From JBAZFF01 sp041653495 (GTDB taxonomy: Bacteria > Patescibacteriota > Minisyncoccia > Minisyncoccales > RBG-13-42-11), in NCBI GenBank assembly GCA_041653495.1, contig JBAZFF010000006.1, positions 1 to 35,405 on the forward strand: a DNA stretch of 35,405 bases, written 5' to 3'. The notes under the pieces were generated by a model. The model ran no database searches. It was not told where the DNA came from and saw only the letters and a program-made list of their open reading frames with translations. Shown one piece after another: positions 14,380 through 23,177 of the stretch. The stretch's first letter is position 1; each line of letters starts with the position of its first letter. The translations under genes and the position numbers were made by a program.

Positions 14380-14892
14380 TTACTTTACCAAAATTAAGGC
14401 GTTATGGTAATCCCCCGCCTGAAATTCTTTCTCTATTTTAAGGTTTTGCGATTTGGCAAAGAATTTTATGTTATCAAAATCAACTTTTTCTATGCAGGGA
14501 GTTATAGGATTATCCTTCACCCAATCCACGATCAGTATCTTTCCGCCCGGCTTTAAGACCCTTTTTGCTTCGGAAATCAGCCCGTGTTTGTCATAAGCTT
14601 CGCATAATAAATTCGTTATCAGAACAATATCCGCTGCTTCCGGAGCCAGCGATGTCCCTTTTTCCACATCCTCTCTTATAATCTCTATATTCCCGACTTT
14701 CTCCAAATTGGCTTTGGCCCTAAGAGCGGACAGGGGATCCTCCTGTATGTCTATTGCGAAAACTTTTCCCTTGGCCAGAAGTTTAGCAAGAGGAATAGTC
14801 CATCCCCCGGAGCCGCAGCCGAAATCTGCAGCCGTCATCTTTTCTGACGGTTTCAACTTCTCTAAAACTTCTTTTGGGCCGATGAATTCCAT
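14380..14892 (-). CDS. Class I SAM-dependent methyltransferase
   Basis: 170 aa. SAM-binding motif I is DFGCGSGGW (residues 23-31), the acidic motif is FAIDIQ, and the later motifs LKPGGKILIVDW fit a UbiE/COQ5-like fold. The substrate cannot be told. It lies 4 nt downstream of gyrA and is likely the last gene of the MBL hydrolase-gyrA unit. Confidence 0.88.
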   Translation of the reverse strand: MEFIGPKEVLEKLKPSEKMTAADFGCGSGGWTIPLAKLLAKGKVFAIDIQEDPLSALRAKANLEKVGNIEIIREDVEKGTSLAPEAADIVLITNLLCEAYDKHGLISEAKRVLKPGGKILIVDWVKDNPITPCIEKVDFDNIKFFAKSQNLKIEKEFQAGDYHNALILVK

Positions 14893-14896
14893 CTTT

Positions 14897-17482
14897 TTAA
14901 ATACAAGCGGTCGAAGCTACTTTGTCCCCCGCATCCAGTTTTATTAATCTTACTCCCTGGGTGGATCTGTTCAACTTGGCTATCTGGGATATTTTGCTCC
15001 TGATTACCTGCCCCTTGGTGGATATGACTATCAGATCTTCTTCGTCCCCGGCAAGCACTTTGGCTGAGATTAACGGGCCGGTTTTGGGAGTGATATTGGC
15101 TGTCTTTATCCCGGAACCTCCGCGGCCTTGGACTTTGTATTCCTTGATGTCCGTTCTTTTCCCGAATCCGTTCAGAGATACGACAAGCAGGTTGATTCCT
15201 TTTTGGTCCTTGGTGGCAGCCGGAACTATATCCAAGCTGATCACCTCGTCTCCTCTTTTAAGCCTTATCCCCCTGATTCCAGCTGCGGTTCTCCCCATGG
15301 GCCTTAAATCATTTTCCTTGAACCTGATTGATTGCCCCTGTTTGGTGACAAGCATTATATCGTCCTGGCCGGTAGTCTTTTGGGCATTAGCCAAAGAATC
15401 TCCTTTCTTCATTGTAAGGGCGATAAGACCCGATTTCCTTATGTTTTCAAAGTCTTCCAGCGGAGTTTTCTTGATTATACCATTTCTAGTGGCCATAACC
15501 AGGTATTTCATGCCCTGGGCCGCATCCTCCTTGCTCAATGTCCTCAAACACAAAACCTTGTCCTCCGGGGCCATTTCCAGAAAATTCAAAAGTCCTCTGC
15601 CCCTGGCCACTCTCGTCCCTTCCGGTATTTCATAGACAGGAGTCCTGAATACCTTCCCGGAGTCGGTGAAGAACAAGAGGGAATCGTGAGTTTGGGCGGA
15701 AAGCGAATGTTCAACCACGTCATCTTGCATTGTCTTCATGCCGCAGATCCCTTTGCCGCCCCGCTTTTGGATCTTATAAGTCTTCGGGTTGATCCTTTTT
15801 ATATATCCTCCCTGGGTAAGAGTGATAATGGTCTCTTCCTGGGGGATCAGGTCTTCTTCTGCAATCTCGCCGATCTTCTGGGCCTGAACTTTAGTTTTCC
15901 TTTCGTCCCCGAAATCTTTCTTTACCTGCTCAATCTCTTTTCTTATAATGGTCTTTATCCTTTCTGGGCTCTTTAATATCAGTATGAACTCCTTAATGCT
16001 GGCCATCAGCGCTTTCAGCTCGTCCTCTATCTTCTTTCTTTCCAGTTTAGCCAAAGCAGCAAGTTTTGTCTCCAAAATAGCATTGGCCTGGATCTTGGTA
16101 AGCTTGAACCTCTTCATCAAGTTCTTTTCGGCATCTTCCCTGCTGGCAGAATTCTTGATTATTCTGATTACTTCGTCTATGTGAGACAAGCATTTGTTCA
16201 GCCCTTCCAGAATATGAGCTCTTTCCTTGGCCTTCTCCAGTTCGTATTTCGTTCTCCTCGTGACCACGTCTATCCTGTGGCAAAGGAAATAATCCAAGAC
16301 TTCAACCAGGTTCAAGACCCTGGGCTGCAAGCCGTCTACTAAGGCCAGCATGTTCAAGTGGAAAGTCTTCTGCAAATCCGTAAACTTGTACAGTCTGTTT
16401 AAAACCTTCTGGGGATAAGCATCCTTGGCCAGATCAATAACTATTCTCAGCCCTTCCTTGTCTGATTCGTCTCTGATGTCCTTTATCCCGTCTATCTTCT
16501 TTTCCTGGACAAGTGCTGCGAATTGTTCAATCAGGGTGGATTTCTGGACCTGGAAAGGAATCTCGGTGATCACTATCCTTTTCCTGCCAGTTTTCTCGTG
16601 CTCTTGAACTTCCGCCTTTCCCCTAGTCAGTATCGGCCCCTTTCCCTGAGAGTAGGCCTGCAATATCTCTTTTTGATCGTATATTATCCCCCCTGTCGGA
16701 AAGTCCGGCCCTTGGATGAACTTGAACAAATCTTCGGTCTCCGCTTTGGGATGGTCCAGCAGATGGACTAAAGCATCGCAAACTTCGCTCAAGTTGTGCG
16801 TTGGGATGTTTGTCGCCATTCCTACGGCAATGCCCAGAGAACCGTTCAGCAACAACTGGGGAACGGGGGAAGGCAGAACGGTGGGCTCCTTCCTAGTTCC
16901 GTCAAAGTTATCGGTGAATTCCACCGTATCTTTTTCAATGTCTTTCAGCGTCTCCTCTCCGATTCTGGAAAGACGGGCTTCCGTATACCTCATAGCTGCG
17001 GGAGGATCCCCGTCAATGGAACCGAAATTACCCTGTCCTTTAATCAGGGGATATCTTAATGAGAAATCCTGGGCCATCCTGGCCAGGGAATCGTAAACAG
17101 CAGTGTCCCCGTGGGGATGGTATCTTCCCAAGCAAGAGCCCACGACGGTAGCCGATTTCCTGAACTTTGCCGTATGTTTTAGCCCTTCTTCCAGCATGGT
17201 GTAAAGAATTCTTCTGTGCACGGGCTTTAATCCGTCTCTCACGTCGGGCAGGGCGCGGGAAACAATAACAGACATGGCGTAATCTATATAAGATTCCTCC
17301 ATCTCTTCTGAAATATCTCTGGGTTTTACCAATCCGATTTCCGTTTTTTTCGCGTCTATGTCTCCCCAGTTATTCTTGTCTTTGGTATTTTCCAGCTCCT
17401 TTTTCCCGGCCTCCGGCTTCTTTTTCGCCTCGGTCTTTAACCTCGGCTTAACTTTTATTTTTTTTACAGCTTTTTTCTTCAT
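14897..17482 (-). CDS. gyrA: DNA gyrase subunit A
   Basis: 861 aa. A Lys-rich N-terminal tail of about 45 residues is followed by the type IIA topoisomerase breakage-reunion domain: YIDYAMSVIVSRALPDVRDG, GRYHPHGDTAVYD, and the catalytic Tyr166 in AAMRYTEARL. The C-terminal half is a six-bladed wheel. QKRGGKG, near residue 572, is a one-residue variant of the GyrA box (QRRGGKG) that separates GyrA from ParC. It starts one base after the stop of the MBL hydrolase gene, so the two are coupled. gyrB is not in the window. Confidence 0.96.
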   Translation of the reverse strand: MKKKAVKKIKVKPRLKTEAKKKPEAGKKELENTKDKNNWGDIDAKKTEIGLVKPRDISEEMEESYIDYAMSVIVSRALPDVRDGLKPVHRRILYTMLEEGLKHTAKFRKSATVVGSCLGRYHPHGDTAVYDSLARMAQDFSLRYPLIKGQGNFGSIDGDPPAAMRYTEARLSRIGEETLKDIEKDTVEFTDNFDGTRKEPTVLPSPVPQLLLNGSLGIAVGMATNIPTHNLSEVCDALVHLLDHPKAETEDLFKFIQGPDFPTGGIIYDQKEILQAYSQGKGPILTRGKAEVQEHEKTGRKRIVITEIPFQVQKSTLIEQFAALVQEKKIDGIKDIRDESDKEGLRIVIDLAKDAYPQKVLNRLYKFTDLQKTFHLNMLALVDGLQPRVLNLVEVLDYFLCHRIDVVTRRTKYELEKAKERAHILEGLNKCLSHIDEVIRIIKNSASREDAEKNLMKRFKLTKIQANAILETKLAALAKLERKKIEDELKALMASIKEFILILKSPERIKTIIRKEIEQVKKDFGDERKTKVQAQKIGEIAEEDLIPQEETIITLTQGGYIKRINPKTYKIQKRGGKGICGMKTMQDDVVEHSLSAQTHDSLLFFTDSGKVFRTPVYEIPEGTRVARGRGLLNFLEMAPEDKVLCLRTLSKEDAAQGMKYLVMATRNGIIKKTPLEDFENIRKSGLIALTMKKGDSLANAQKTTGQDDIMLVTKQGQSIRFKENDLRPMGRTAAGIRGIRLKRGDEVISLDIVPAATKDQKGINLLVVSLNGFGKRTDIKEYKVQGRGGSGIKTANITPKTGPLISAKVLAGDEEDLIVISTKGQVIRSKISQIAKLNRSTQGVRLIKLDAGDKVASTACI

Positions 17483-17483
17483 C

Positions 17484-18137
17484 TTAAGGTGCTAAAATTA
17501 TTACTTTCGTTTCTTCCGTCCCCAAATCTTTCTTCTTTACGGAGAACTTGGGCAGCGCTTCCGATTTCTTAACTCCCACCGCTTTCAAAAAAGAATCTAC
17601 GGAATCAAGCTTCATTTTTAATTTCGGGATTGAATAATGCATCGGGATTACGATACTGGGCTCCAACTGGGCCATTATTTTTCCTGCTTCCTTTGCCGAT
17701 ATCGTAAAATTGCCTCCGACCGGGATCATTAATATATCCACGTCCCCTATCTGCTCTATCTGCTCGGAAGTCAGTTCCTTCTGCCCCAAATCTCCGAGGT
17801 GGCATATTTTCAGTTCTTCCGTTTCTATTGTGTATATCGTATTCCCTCCCTTGGTTTTCCCGCCGTTCTCGTCATGAAAAGAAGGGATCCCGTTCGCAAA
17901 AACTTCTTTTACTTCGTACTCTCCCGGGCCTTCAACCAAAAAAGGACTGCCCGATACCGCCTTTGCGTTATTATGGTCATTGTGGTCGTGGGTCACGAAC
18001 ACAACATCCGCTTCCAGTTTGGGGAGCTTTAGCCCCGTGGATTCGTCGTACGGGTCTATTACTATATTAATATCCCCGTCCTTTCCCCTGGAAGAATTTA
18101 TGGAAAAACACGATTGACCGTGCCATTTAATATTCAT
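17484..18137 (-). CDS. MBL-fold metallo-hydrolase (UlaG-like)
   Basis: 217 aa. The N-terminal strand MNIKWHGQSCF and the metal-binding motif H50-D-H52-N-D54-H55 (THDHNDHNN) are followed by HLGDLG and a late HYS, the features of the UlaG-like branch of the metallo-beta-lactamase fold. The family includes lactonases and nucleases, and the substrate is unknown here. It is the first gene of a unit with gyrA and the methyltransferase, divergent from rpsA. Confidence 0.88.
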   Translation of the reverse strand: MNIKWHGQSCFSINSSRGKDGDINIVIDPYDESTGLKLPKLEADVVFVTHDHNDHNNAKAVSGSPFLVEGPGEYEVKEVFANGIPSFHDENGGKTKGGNTIYTIETEELKICHLGDLGQKELTSEQIEQIGDVDILMIPVGGNFTISAKEAGKIMAQLEPSIVIPMHYSIPKLKMKLDSVDSFLKAVGVKKSEALPKFSVKKKDLGTEETKVIILAP

Positions 18138-18194
18138 ATATTATATGCTATCATAATTTATTTTCTCTTTCAAACCTTGCCTTTGTGGAAAGGG

Positions 18195-18200
18195 TATGAT
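18195..18200 (+). promoter_or_regulatory. -10 box of rpsA
   Basis: TATGAT, 15 nt before the preferred rpsA ATG at 18216. No good -35 is found at 17 nt; TTGCCT lies only 12 nt upstream. Confidence 0.35.
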
Positions 18201-18215
18201 ATATTTACAACGTCT

Positions 18216-19277
18216 ATGAAAGACTTAATGGAAAAAAGCAATTTATTAAAACCCCTCCAGACTGGAAAAATCGTCGGCGGGAAAGTGGTAGGAAAAGGAA
18301 GGTCTTCCATATTTTTGGATTTGGGGAGCTACGGTACCGGAATAATATACGGGAAAGAATACCAGGACGCCAAGAACCAATTAAAGGACTTAAAAGCCGG
18401 AGATACGGTCAATGCAAAAGTAATTGATATTGAGAACGAAGAAGGGTACATAGAACTTTCTCTAAACCAAGCTTCAAACGAGTTGAATTGGGACACCATT
18501 TCAAAGAAGAAAGAAAGCGGAGAGAAATTAATGGTAAAGATAACTGGGGCCAACAGAGGAGGACTGCTGGCGGAAGTATACGGACTCCAGGCATTCTTGC
18601 CCGTTTCCCAGCTCTCCCCCGAGAATTATCCCAGAGTGGAAGGAGCCGAATCCAGCAAGATTCTCACCGAACTCCAGAAATTCATCGGGAAAGAGATGGA
18701 AGTCAAGCTGTTTGACGCAAACCAAAAAGAAGGAAAACTTATTTTGTCCGAAAGGGCGAAGGAATCCGAAAAACTGAAGAAAATACTGGATAAATACGCC
18801 GTCGGAGACGTAGTGAAGGGAGAAATCACCGGAATCACTGATTTCGGAGTCTTTATAAGGTTCGGCAAGAAAGACGAAGAGCTTGAAGGGTTAATCCATA
18901 TTTCAGAACTCGACTGGCAGCTGATAGAAGACCCCTCCGATATTGTGAAAGTCGGGGATAAAGTGGAAGCCAAGATAATTTCAATTACAGATGACCGAGT
19001 CTCCTTGTCCTTAAAGACCATGAAAAAAGACCCGTGGGAGGGAATAGAAGAGAAATACAAAAAGGGAGACAAAATAAAGGGAACTGTAACGAAATTCAAC
19101 CCCTACGGAGCATTCGTGCAGATAGCTCCAAAGATCCAAGGGCTCTGCCACATATCCGAATTCGGCACAAAGACCAAGATGGAATCTTCTCTCAACGTGG
19201 GGAAGGAATACAATTTTGAAATACTATCTATAGATCCAAAGGAACACAGGATGAGCCTGAAATTAGCAGAAGGATAA
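18216..19277 (+). CDS. rpsA: 30S ribosomal protein S1
   Basis: 353 aa with four S1 (OB-fold) RNA-binding repeats. The last two are the clearest: GDVVKGEITGITDFGVFIRF to LIHISELDW, and GDKIKGTVTKFNPYGAFVQI to LCHISEFG. Six repeats are usual in Proteobacteria, whereas four-repeat forms occur in many other phyla. S1 helps capture mRNAs, which matters in a genome where many genes lack a Shine-Dalgarno sequence. The reading frame is open from 18114, but the added residues are unlike S1 and would overlap the divergent MBL gene, so the start at 18216 is chosen. A terminator follows. Confidence 0.92.
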   Translation: MKDLMEKSNLLKPLQTGKIVGGKVVGKGRSSIFLDLGSYGTGIIYGKEYQDAKNQLKDLKAGDTVNAKVIDIENEEGYIELSLNQASNELNWDTISKKKESGEKLMVKITGANRGGLLAEVYGLQAFLPVSQLSPENYPRVEGAESSKILTELQKFIGKEMEVKLFDANQKEGKLILSERAKESEKLKKILDKYAVGDVVKGEITGITDFGVFIRFGKKDEELEGLIHISELDWQLIEDPSDIVKVGDKVEAKIISITDDRVSLSLKTMKKDPWEGIEEKYKKGDKIKGTVTKFNPYGAFVQIAPKIQGLCHISEFGTKTKMESSLNVGKEYNFEILSIDPKEHRMSLKLAEG

Positions 19278-19284
19278 AATAGAG

Positions 19285-19306
19285 CAGCCCCAAACGGGCT
19301 GTTTTT
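19285..19306 (+). terminator. Intrinsic terminator after rpsA
   Basis: CAGCCC pairs with GGGCTG around CAAAC, followed by TTTTT. It is nearly the same sequence as the terminator at 23491-23513. Confidence 0.85.
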
Positions 19307-19319
19307 GTTTCCTTTAATT

Positions 19320-19348
19320 TTGATTTTTCCCTTAGAATCTAGTATATT
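19320..19348 (+). promoter_or_regulatory. Promoter of ftsH
   Basis: TTGATT, 17-nt spacer, TATATT. The predicted start site near 19355 leaves about 6 nt of leader before the ATG at 19361. Confidence 0.7.
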
Positions 19349-19360
19349 GAATATATTAAT

Positions 19361-21238
19361 ATGAAAAATCTTCTCAAAAACTTTTTGATAATTATTGCCA
19401 TTTTCCTGGTTGTATCCAGCGTATTCAGCATTATATCCTCTCCTACTCCCCAGGAAACCATTACTCTATCGCAATTGACGGAGAAGATAAACGAAAGCGA
19501 AGTTGAAAGAATTATCGTCCAAGGAAACGACCTCCAAATATACTATAAAGACGGCGTGATGGTCGAATCCACAAAGGAATCCGAGAGCTCGCTTTCCCAG
19601 TCTTTGGCAAACTACGGAGTAGATACCCTAGCTCTGCAATCAGTCCAAATAGAGAATAAATCGGAGAGCGGCCTGGAATCCTGGATAATGCCAGTTTTGA
19701 TTTCCCTGCTCCCTATTCTGCTGATCGGAGCATTCTTCTTCTTTATAATGCGCCAAGCCAAGGCAGGATCCATGCAGGCTTTTGATTTTACTAAGGCCAA
19801 GGCGAGATTATTTGGAGCGGAAGGACATTCAAAAGAGAGAATAACTTTCAAGGATGTAGCCGGACTGGCCGAAGCCAAGGAAGAGCTACTGGAAATAGTT
19901 GATTTTTTAAAGAGCCCTGAGAAATTCCTCCAGATGGGAGCGAGAATACCCAGGGGAGTATTGATGATGGGGGCGCCGGGAACAGGAAAGACTCTATTGG
20001 CCAGGGCGGTAGCCGGGGAAGCGCATGTCCCCTTCTTTCATATGTCGGGATCGGAATTTGTTGAAATGTTTGTGGGAGTTGGAGCCGGCAGAGTCAGAGA
20101 CTTGTTTAATACGGCCAAAAAATCCGCTCCTTCAATAATTTTTATAGACGAGCTTGATGCCATAGGCAGACAGAGAGGAACTGGATTGGGCGGAGGGCAT
20201 GACGAAAGAGAACAAACTTTGAACCAAATACTCGTCGAAATGGACGGATTTGACAGGGACACTAATGTTATAGTCATGGCTGCCACAAACAGACCGGATG
20301 TTTTGGACTCCGCTTTGCTGAGACCGGGCAGGTTTGACAGGAGAGTCACCTTGGATCTCCCGGATGCCAAAGACAGAGAGGCAATATTAAACATCCACTG
20401 CAAAGGGAAGCCGCTGGCAGAGAATATAAATATTAGAGAAATAGCTGAAAGAACTCCGGGGTTTTCCGGAGCAGATCTGGCCAATGTCGTGAATGAAGCC
20501 GCTTTATTGGCTGCTAGAAAGAACAAAAAACAGGTTTCTCAGACGGAACTTTTGGATTCCATAGAGAAAGTGCTTTTAGGACCTGAAAGAAAGAGCCATA
20601 TCCTTTCTGTAAAAGAAAAAGAGATTGCGGCCTATCATGAAGCCGGACACGCCATTGTCGGGACTTTTACTGACGGAGGAGACCCCATTAGAAAGATATC
20701 CATAGTTTCAAGGGGCATGGCTGCGGGATATACGATTAAAATGCCGACGGAAGAAAGAAGGATACAGACTAAAACCGAGTTCGTCGGAGAAATGGCTGCC
20801 CTTTTGGGCGGCAGAGTTGCCGAAAAAATGAAGTTCAACGAGTATACGACCGGAGCTTCCAACGACCTGGAAAAGACTTCACAATTGGCCAGAAAACTGG
20901 TAAAAGAATATGGCATGTCCTCTTTGGGCCCCGTCTCTTACGGGGAGAAAGAAGAGATGATATTCTTAGGGAAAGACCTGGGAGAACAGAGGAACTATTC
21001 GGAAAAAGTGGCGGCTGAAATAGACCAGGAAGTGGAGAAGTTCGTTCTGGAAGCGGAAGAAAAAGCGAGAAAGATTCTTCTGCAGAAGAGAGCCCTTTTG
21101 GAAAAACTGTCTAAAAGATTGATAGAGAAGGAAACCATAGAGAGGGAAGAATTTGAAGAAATAATAGGAAAAAAGAAAGAAGAAAAACCCGTCGCTAATA
21201 AATCTTCTAAATTGAAGATCAAGGTTACGGGCGTGTAG
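19361..21238 (+). CDS. ftsH: ATP-dependent zinc metalloprotease FtsH
   Basis: 625 aa. Two membrane helices (about 7-27 and 108-130) flank a small exterior domain. The AAA+ module follows, with Walker A GAPGTGKT at 204-211, Walker B IIFIDELDAIG, and an arginine-finger segment LLRPGRFDR. The zinc protease motif HEAGH is at about 426-430. FtsH degrades misassembled membrane proteins and regulators. The last two codons and the TAG stop lie inside the following tRNA-Ile gene (10-nt overlap), so RNase P cleavage of the shared transcript would remove the stop. The predicted leader is about 6 nt. Confidence 0.97.
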   Translation: MKNLLKNFLIIIAIFLVVSSVFSIISSPTPQETITLSQLTEKINESEVERIIVQGNDLQIYYKDGVMVESTKESESSLSQSLANYGVDTLALQSVQIENKSESGLESWIMPVLISLLPILLIGAFFFFIMRQAKAGSMQAFDFTKAKARLFGAEGHSKERITFKDVAGLAEAKEELLEIVDFLKSPEKFLQMGARIPRGVLMMGAPGTGKTLLARAVAGEAHVPFFHMSGSEFVEMFVGVGAGRVRDLFNTAKKSAPSIIFIDELDAIGRQRGTGLGGGHDEREQTLNQILVEMDGFDRDTNVIVMAATNRPDVLDSALLRPGRFDRRVTLDLPDAKDREAILNIHCKGKPLAENINIREIAERTPGFSGADLANVVNEAALLAARKNKKQVSQTELLDSIEKVLLGPERKSHILSVKEKEIAAYHEAGHAIVGTFTDGGDPIRKISIVSRGMAAGYTIKMPTEERRIQTKTEFVGEMAALLGGRVAEKMKFNEYTTGASNDLEKTSQLARKLVKEYGMSSLGPVSYGEKEEMIFLGKDLGEQRNYSEKVAAEIDQEVEKFVLEAEEKARKILLQKRALLEKLSKRLIEKETIEREEFEEIIGKKKEEKPVANKSSKLKIKVTGV

Positions 21239-21305
21239 CTCAGCTGGTTAGAGCACTACTCTTATAAAGTAGGGGTCGATGGTCCGAGTCCATCCACGCC
21301 CACCA
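21229..21305 (+). tRNA. tRNA-Ile(UAU), CCA encoded
   Basis: Acceptor GGGCGTG/CACGCCC, anticodon stem CTACT/AGTAG, loop CTTATAA (anticodon TAT, for AUA), T-loop TCCGAGT with C55, A73 and an encoded CCA. Most bacteria read AUA with a lysidine-modified CAU anticodon instead. Its first 10 nt overlap the end of ftsH. Confidence 0.93.
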
Positions 21306-21306
21306 C

Positions 21307-21378
21307 GGGCTCATAGTTTAATGGTAAAGCGCGTCGTTGACATCGACGAGACTGTAGGTCCGATTCCTACTGGGCCCA
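21307..21378 (+). tRNA. tRNA-Val(GAC)
   Basis: Acceptor GGGCTCA/TGGGCCC (one T-G), anticodon stem CGTCG/CGACG, loop TTGACAT (anticodon GAC), T-loop TCCGATT with C55. A73 is followed by CAA. It starts one base after the CCA of tRNA-Ile. Confidence 0.94.
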
Positions 21379-21385
21379 CAAGGCT

Positions 21386-22000
21386 ATGGAAGAAAAAATA
21401 ATTTTTGAGAATGAGGATATAAAAGTCATAGACAAGCCTCCCGGGCTGAATTCTGACGACATTGAAGGAAGGGTTCACAGGCTGGACAAGGACACTTCCG
21501 GCATTTTACTGGTAGCAAAGAATAAAAAAGCGCTTGAATTTTTCCAAAGCCAGTTTAAAGACAAGAAGGTAAAGAAAAGATACATAGCCCTGGTCACCGG
21601 ACACCTAAAATCTGACTCGGGAGAAATAAGGACAATGCTGGGGAGGTCCCCTAGCGACAGGAGAAAACAGAAAGTATTCTTCCTTAATGACCCCGACGCG
21701 GACACTAAGAGGGAAGCCGTAACCAAGTATAAGGTATTGAAAAAATTCGAAAAATATGATTTGATTGAAGTCGAGCCTCTCTCTGGAAGGAAGCATCAAA
21801 TAAGGGCTCATTTTACTTATTTGGGCAATCCCCTGGCCGGCGATAAATTATACGGATTCAAAAACCAGCCTGCTCCGGAAGGCCTGACAAGGCAATTCTT
21901 ACACGCAACATATTTAAAGATTAACTTCCCGGAAGGAGAAAAAGAGTTTCAATCCGACCTTCCGGAAGATCTTAAAAAAGTATTGGAAAAACTAAACTAA
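21386..22000 (+). CDS. RluA-family RNA pseudouridine synthase
   Basis: 204 aa, shorter than typical RluC/RluD (about 300) because it lacks the N-terminal S4 domain. The catalytic motif HRLDKDTSG has Asp34 as the nucleophile; later family segments GRKHQIRAH and GDKLYG are present. It isomerises U to pseudouridine in rRNA or tRNA; the exact target is not deducible. It begins 7 nt after tRNA-Val, with AAGG as a weak ribosome-binding site, and is likely co-transcribed with ftsH, the two tRNAs and rplS, which starts one base after its stop. Confidence 0.9.
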   Translation: MEEKIIFENEDIKVIDKPPGLNSDDIEGRVHRLDKDTSGILLVAKNKKALEFFQSQFKDKKVKKRYIALVTGHLKSDSGEIRTMLGRSPSDRRKQKVFFLNDPDADTKREAVTKYKVLKKFEKYDLIEVEPLSGRKHQIRAHFTYLGNPLAGDKLYGFKNQPAPEGLTRQFLHATYLKINFPEGEKEFQSDLPEDLKKVLEKLN

Positions 22001-22001
22001 T

Positions 22002-22418
22002 ATGGCAACAAAACTAGAAAGCTTCAATAAAACACAAACAAAAGAGATGCCCGAATTAAGACCGGGCGATACCGTTAAGGTTTACCAGAAAATACAAGAA
22101 AAGGATAAGGAAAGAGTCCAGGTCTTTGAAGGCCAGATTTTGGCTAGAAAACACGGAAAAGGAATAAGTTCCACCATTACCGTAAGGAAAATCTCCGGAG
22201 GAGTGGGAGTTGAAAAGCTGTTCCCCCTCCATTCCCCTGTCATAGACAAAATAGAACTGGTAAAAAGAGGGAAGGTCAGAAGAGCCAAACTTTATTATTT
22301 AAGGGAAGCAAAGGGAAGGAAGGCCAGATTAAAGACAAAGGAGATAAAAGAAAGCGCCTTATCAACTGAGGTAGGGAACGAAAATCCAAAAATGACCCCA
22401 GAAGATAACGTTTCCTAA
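22002..22418 (+). CDS. rplS: 50S ribosomal protein L19
   Basis: 138 aa. The L19 core is clear: LRPGDTVKVYQKI, VFEGQILARK, TITVRKISGGVGVEKLFPLH, SPVIDKIELVKRGKVRRAKL and YYLREAKGRKARLK. L19 sits at the 30S-50S interface near bridge B8/B6. The last 25 residues form an acidic tail beyond the usual L19 end. It follows the pseudouridine synthase by one base. Confidence 0.97.
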   Translation: MATKLESFNKTQTKEMPELRPGDTVKVYQKIQEKDKERVQVFEGQILARKHGKGISSTITVRKISGGVGVEKLFPLHSPVIDKIELVKRGKVRRAKLYYLREAKGRKARLKTKEIKESALSTEVGNENPKMTPEDNVS

Positions 22419-22445
22419 GATTTAAAGAAGTTCTTTCCTATATAA

Positions 22446-23147
22446 ATGCTATCGGAAATGATCAGATGGTCTCCAAATCTCGCTTACGCAGTAGGGCTAA
22501 TAGCCACTGACGGCTGTCTGTCTATTGATGGCAGGCACCTAAACATCACCTCAAAAGACATACAACTGTTAAAAACATTTAAAAAATGCCTGGGATTGAA
22601 GAATAAAAGAGGATTCAAGAGCAGCGGATTCTTGAAAGAAGAATATCCTCGCTTACAATTCGGAAATATTCTGTTCTATAAATGACTGTTGAAACTGGGA
22701 TTGACTCCCCATAAAAGCAAAACTATAGGAAAATTAAGAATTCCGGACAAATATTTCTTTGATTTCTTGAGAGGATCTTTCGACGGAGATGGAAGCTGCT
22801 ACAGTTATTGGGACCCACGATGGAAAAGCAGTTTCATGTTTTACATCAATTTTAATTCTGGAAGTTTACGGCATCTTGAATGGCTCCAATCAAGACTCAA
22901 AAGAACATTAAAAGTCAGCGGACGTATAAGATACGGAAAAAGATGCTGGAAACTGAATTTTGCAAAAAGAGAGGCGAGGATAATAATCCCTCACATTTAT
23001 TACAAGAAAGATATTCCTTGCCTTGAAAGAAAACGTAAAAAGATAAAAGTAATTCTGTCTGTAGACGACAAAGAGAAAAAACAAGCTTGGGCGAGTGGTG
23101 GAACTGGTATACACCTACGTTTGAGGGGCGTAGGCCGAAAGGCTTGA
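22446..23147 (+). pseudogene. LAGLIDADG endonuclease gene interrupted by an in-frame UGA
   Basis: The gene reads in one frame as 79 aa (22446-22685), then TGA at 22683-22685, then continues to 23147. The first part has LAGLIDADG motif 1 (YAVGLIATDGC) and the second has motif 2 (DFLRGSFDGDGS). Aligned with the intact relative at 24142-24867 (VCKDLMKLGILPRKT against FYK-stop-LLKLGLTPHKS), exactly one codon is replaced by the UGA, with no shift. The C-terminal end runs into tRNA-Leu(GAG), and the frame's stop lies within that tRNA. It is either a recently inactivated homing endonuclease or a read-through gene (the context is UGA C). It lies 27 nt after rplS. Confidence 0.8.
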
Positions 23148-23170
23148 GGGTTCGAGTCCCTCCTCGCTCA
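23089..23170 (+). tRNA. tRNA-Leu(GAG)
   Basis: Acceptor GGGCGAG/CTCGCTC (one G-T), anticodon GAG with a T-G closing pair, variable arm GGCCGAAAGGCTT, T-loop TTCGAGT. A73 is followed by CAT. Its 5' half overlaps the end of the LAGLIDADG reading frame. Confidence 0.92.
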
Positions 23171-23177
23171 CATAATT

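Noticed and set aside
17484..18215. A longer rpsA start at 18114
   Set aside because: The extra 34 residues are hydrophobic and unlike S1, and would overlap the divergent MBL gene and its promoter.
22683..22685. UGA recoded as a sense codon (alternative genetic code)
   Set aside because: valS and the first protease end in TGA, and no other gene in the window contains an in-frame TGA.
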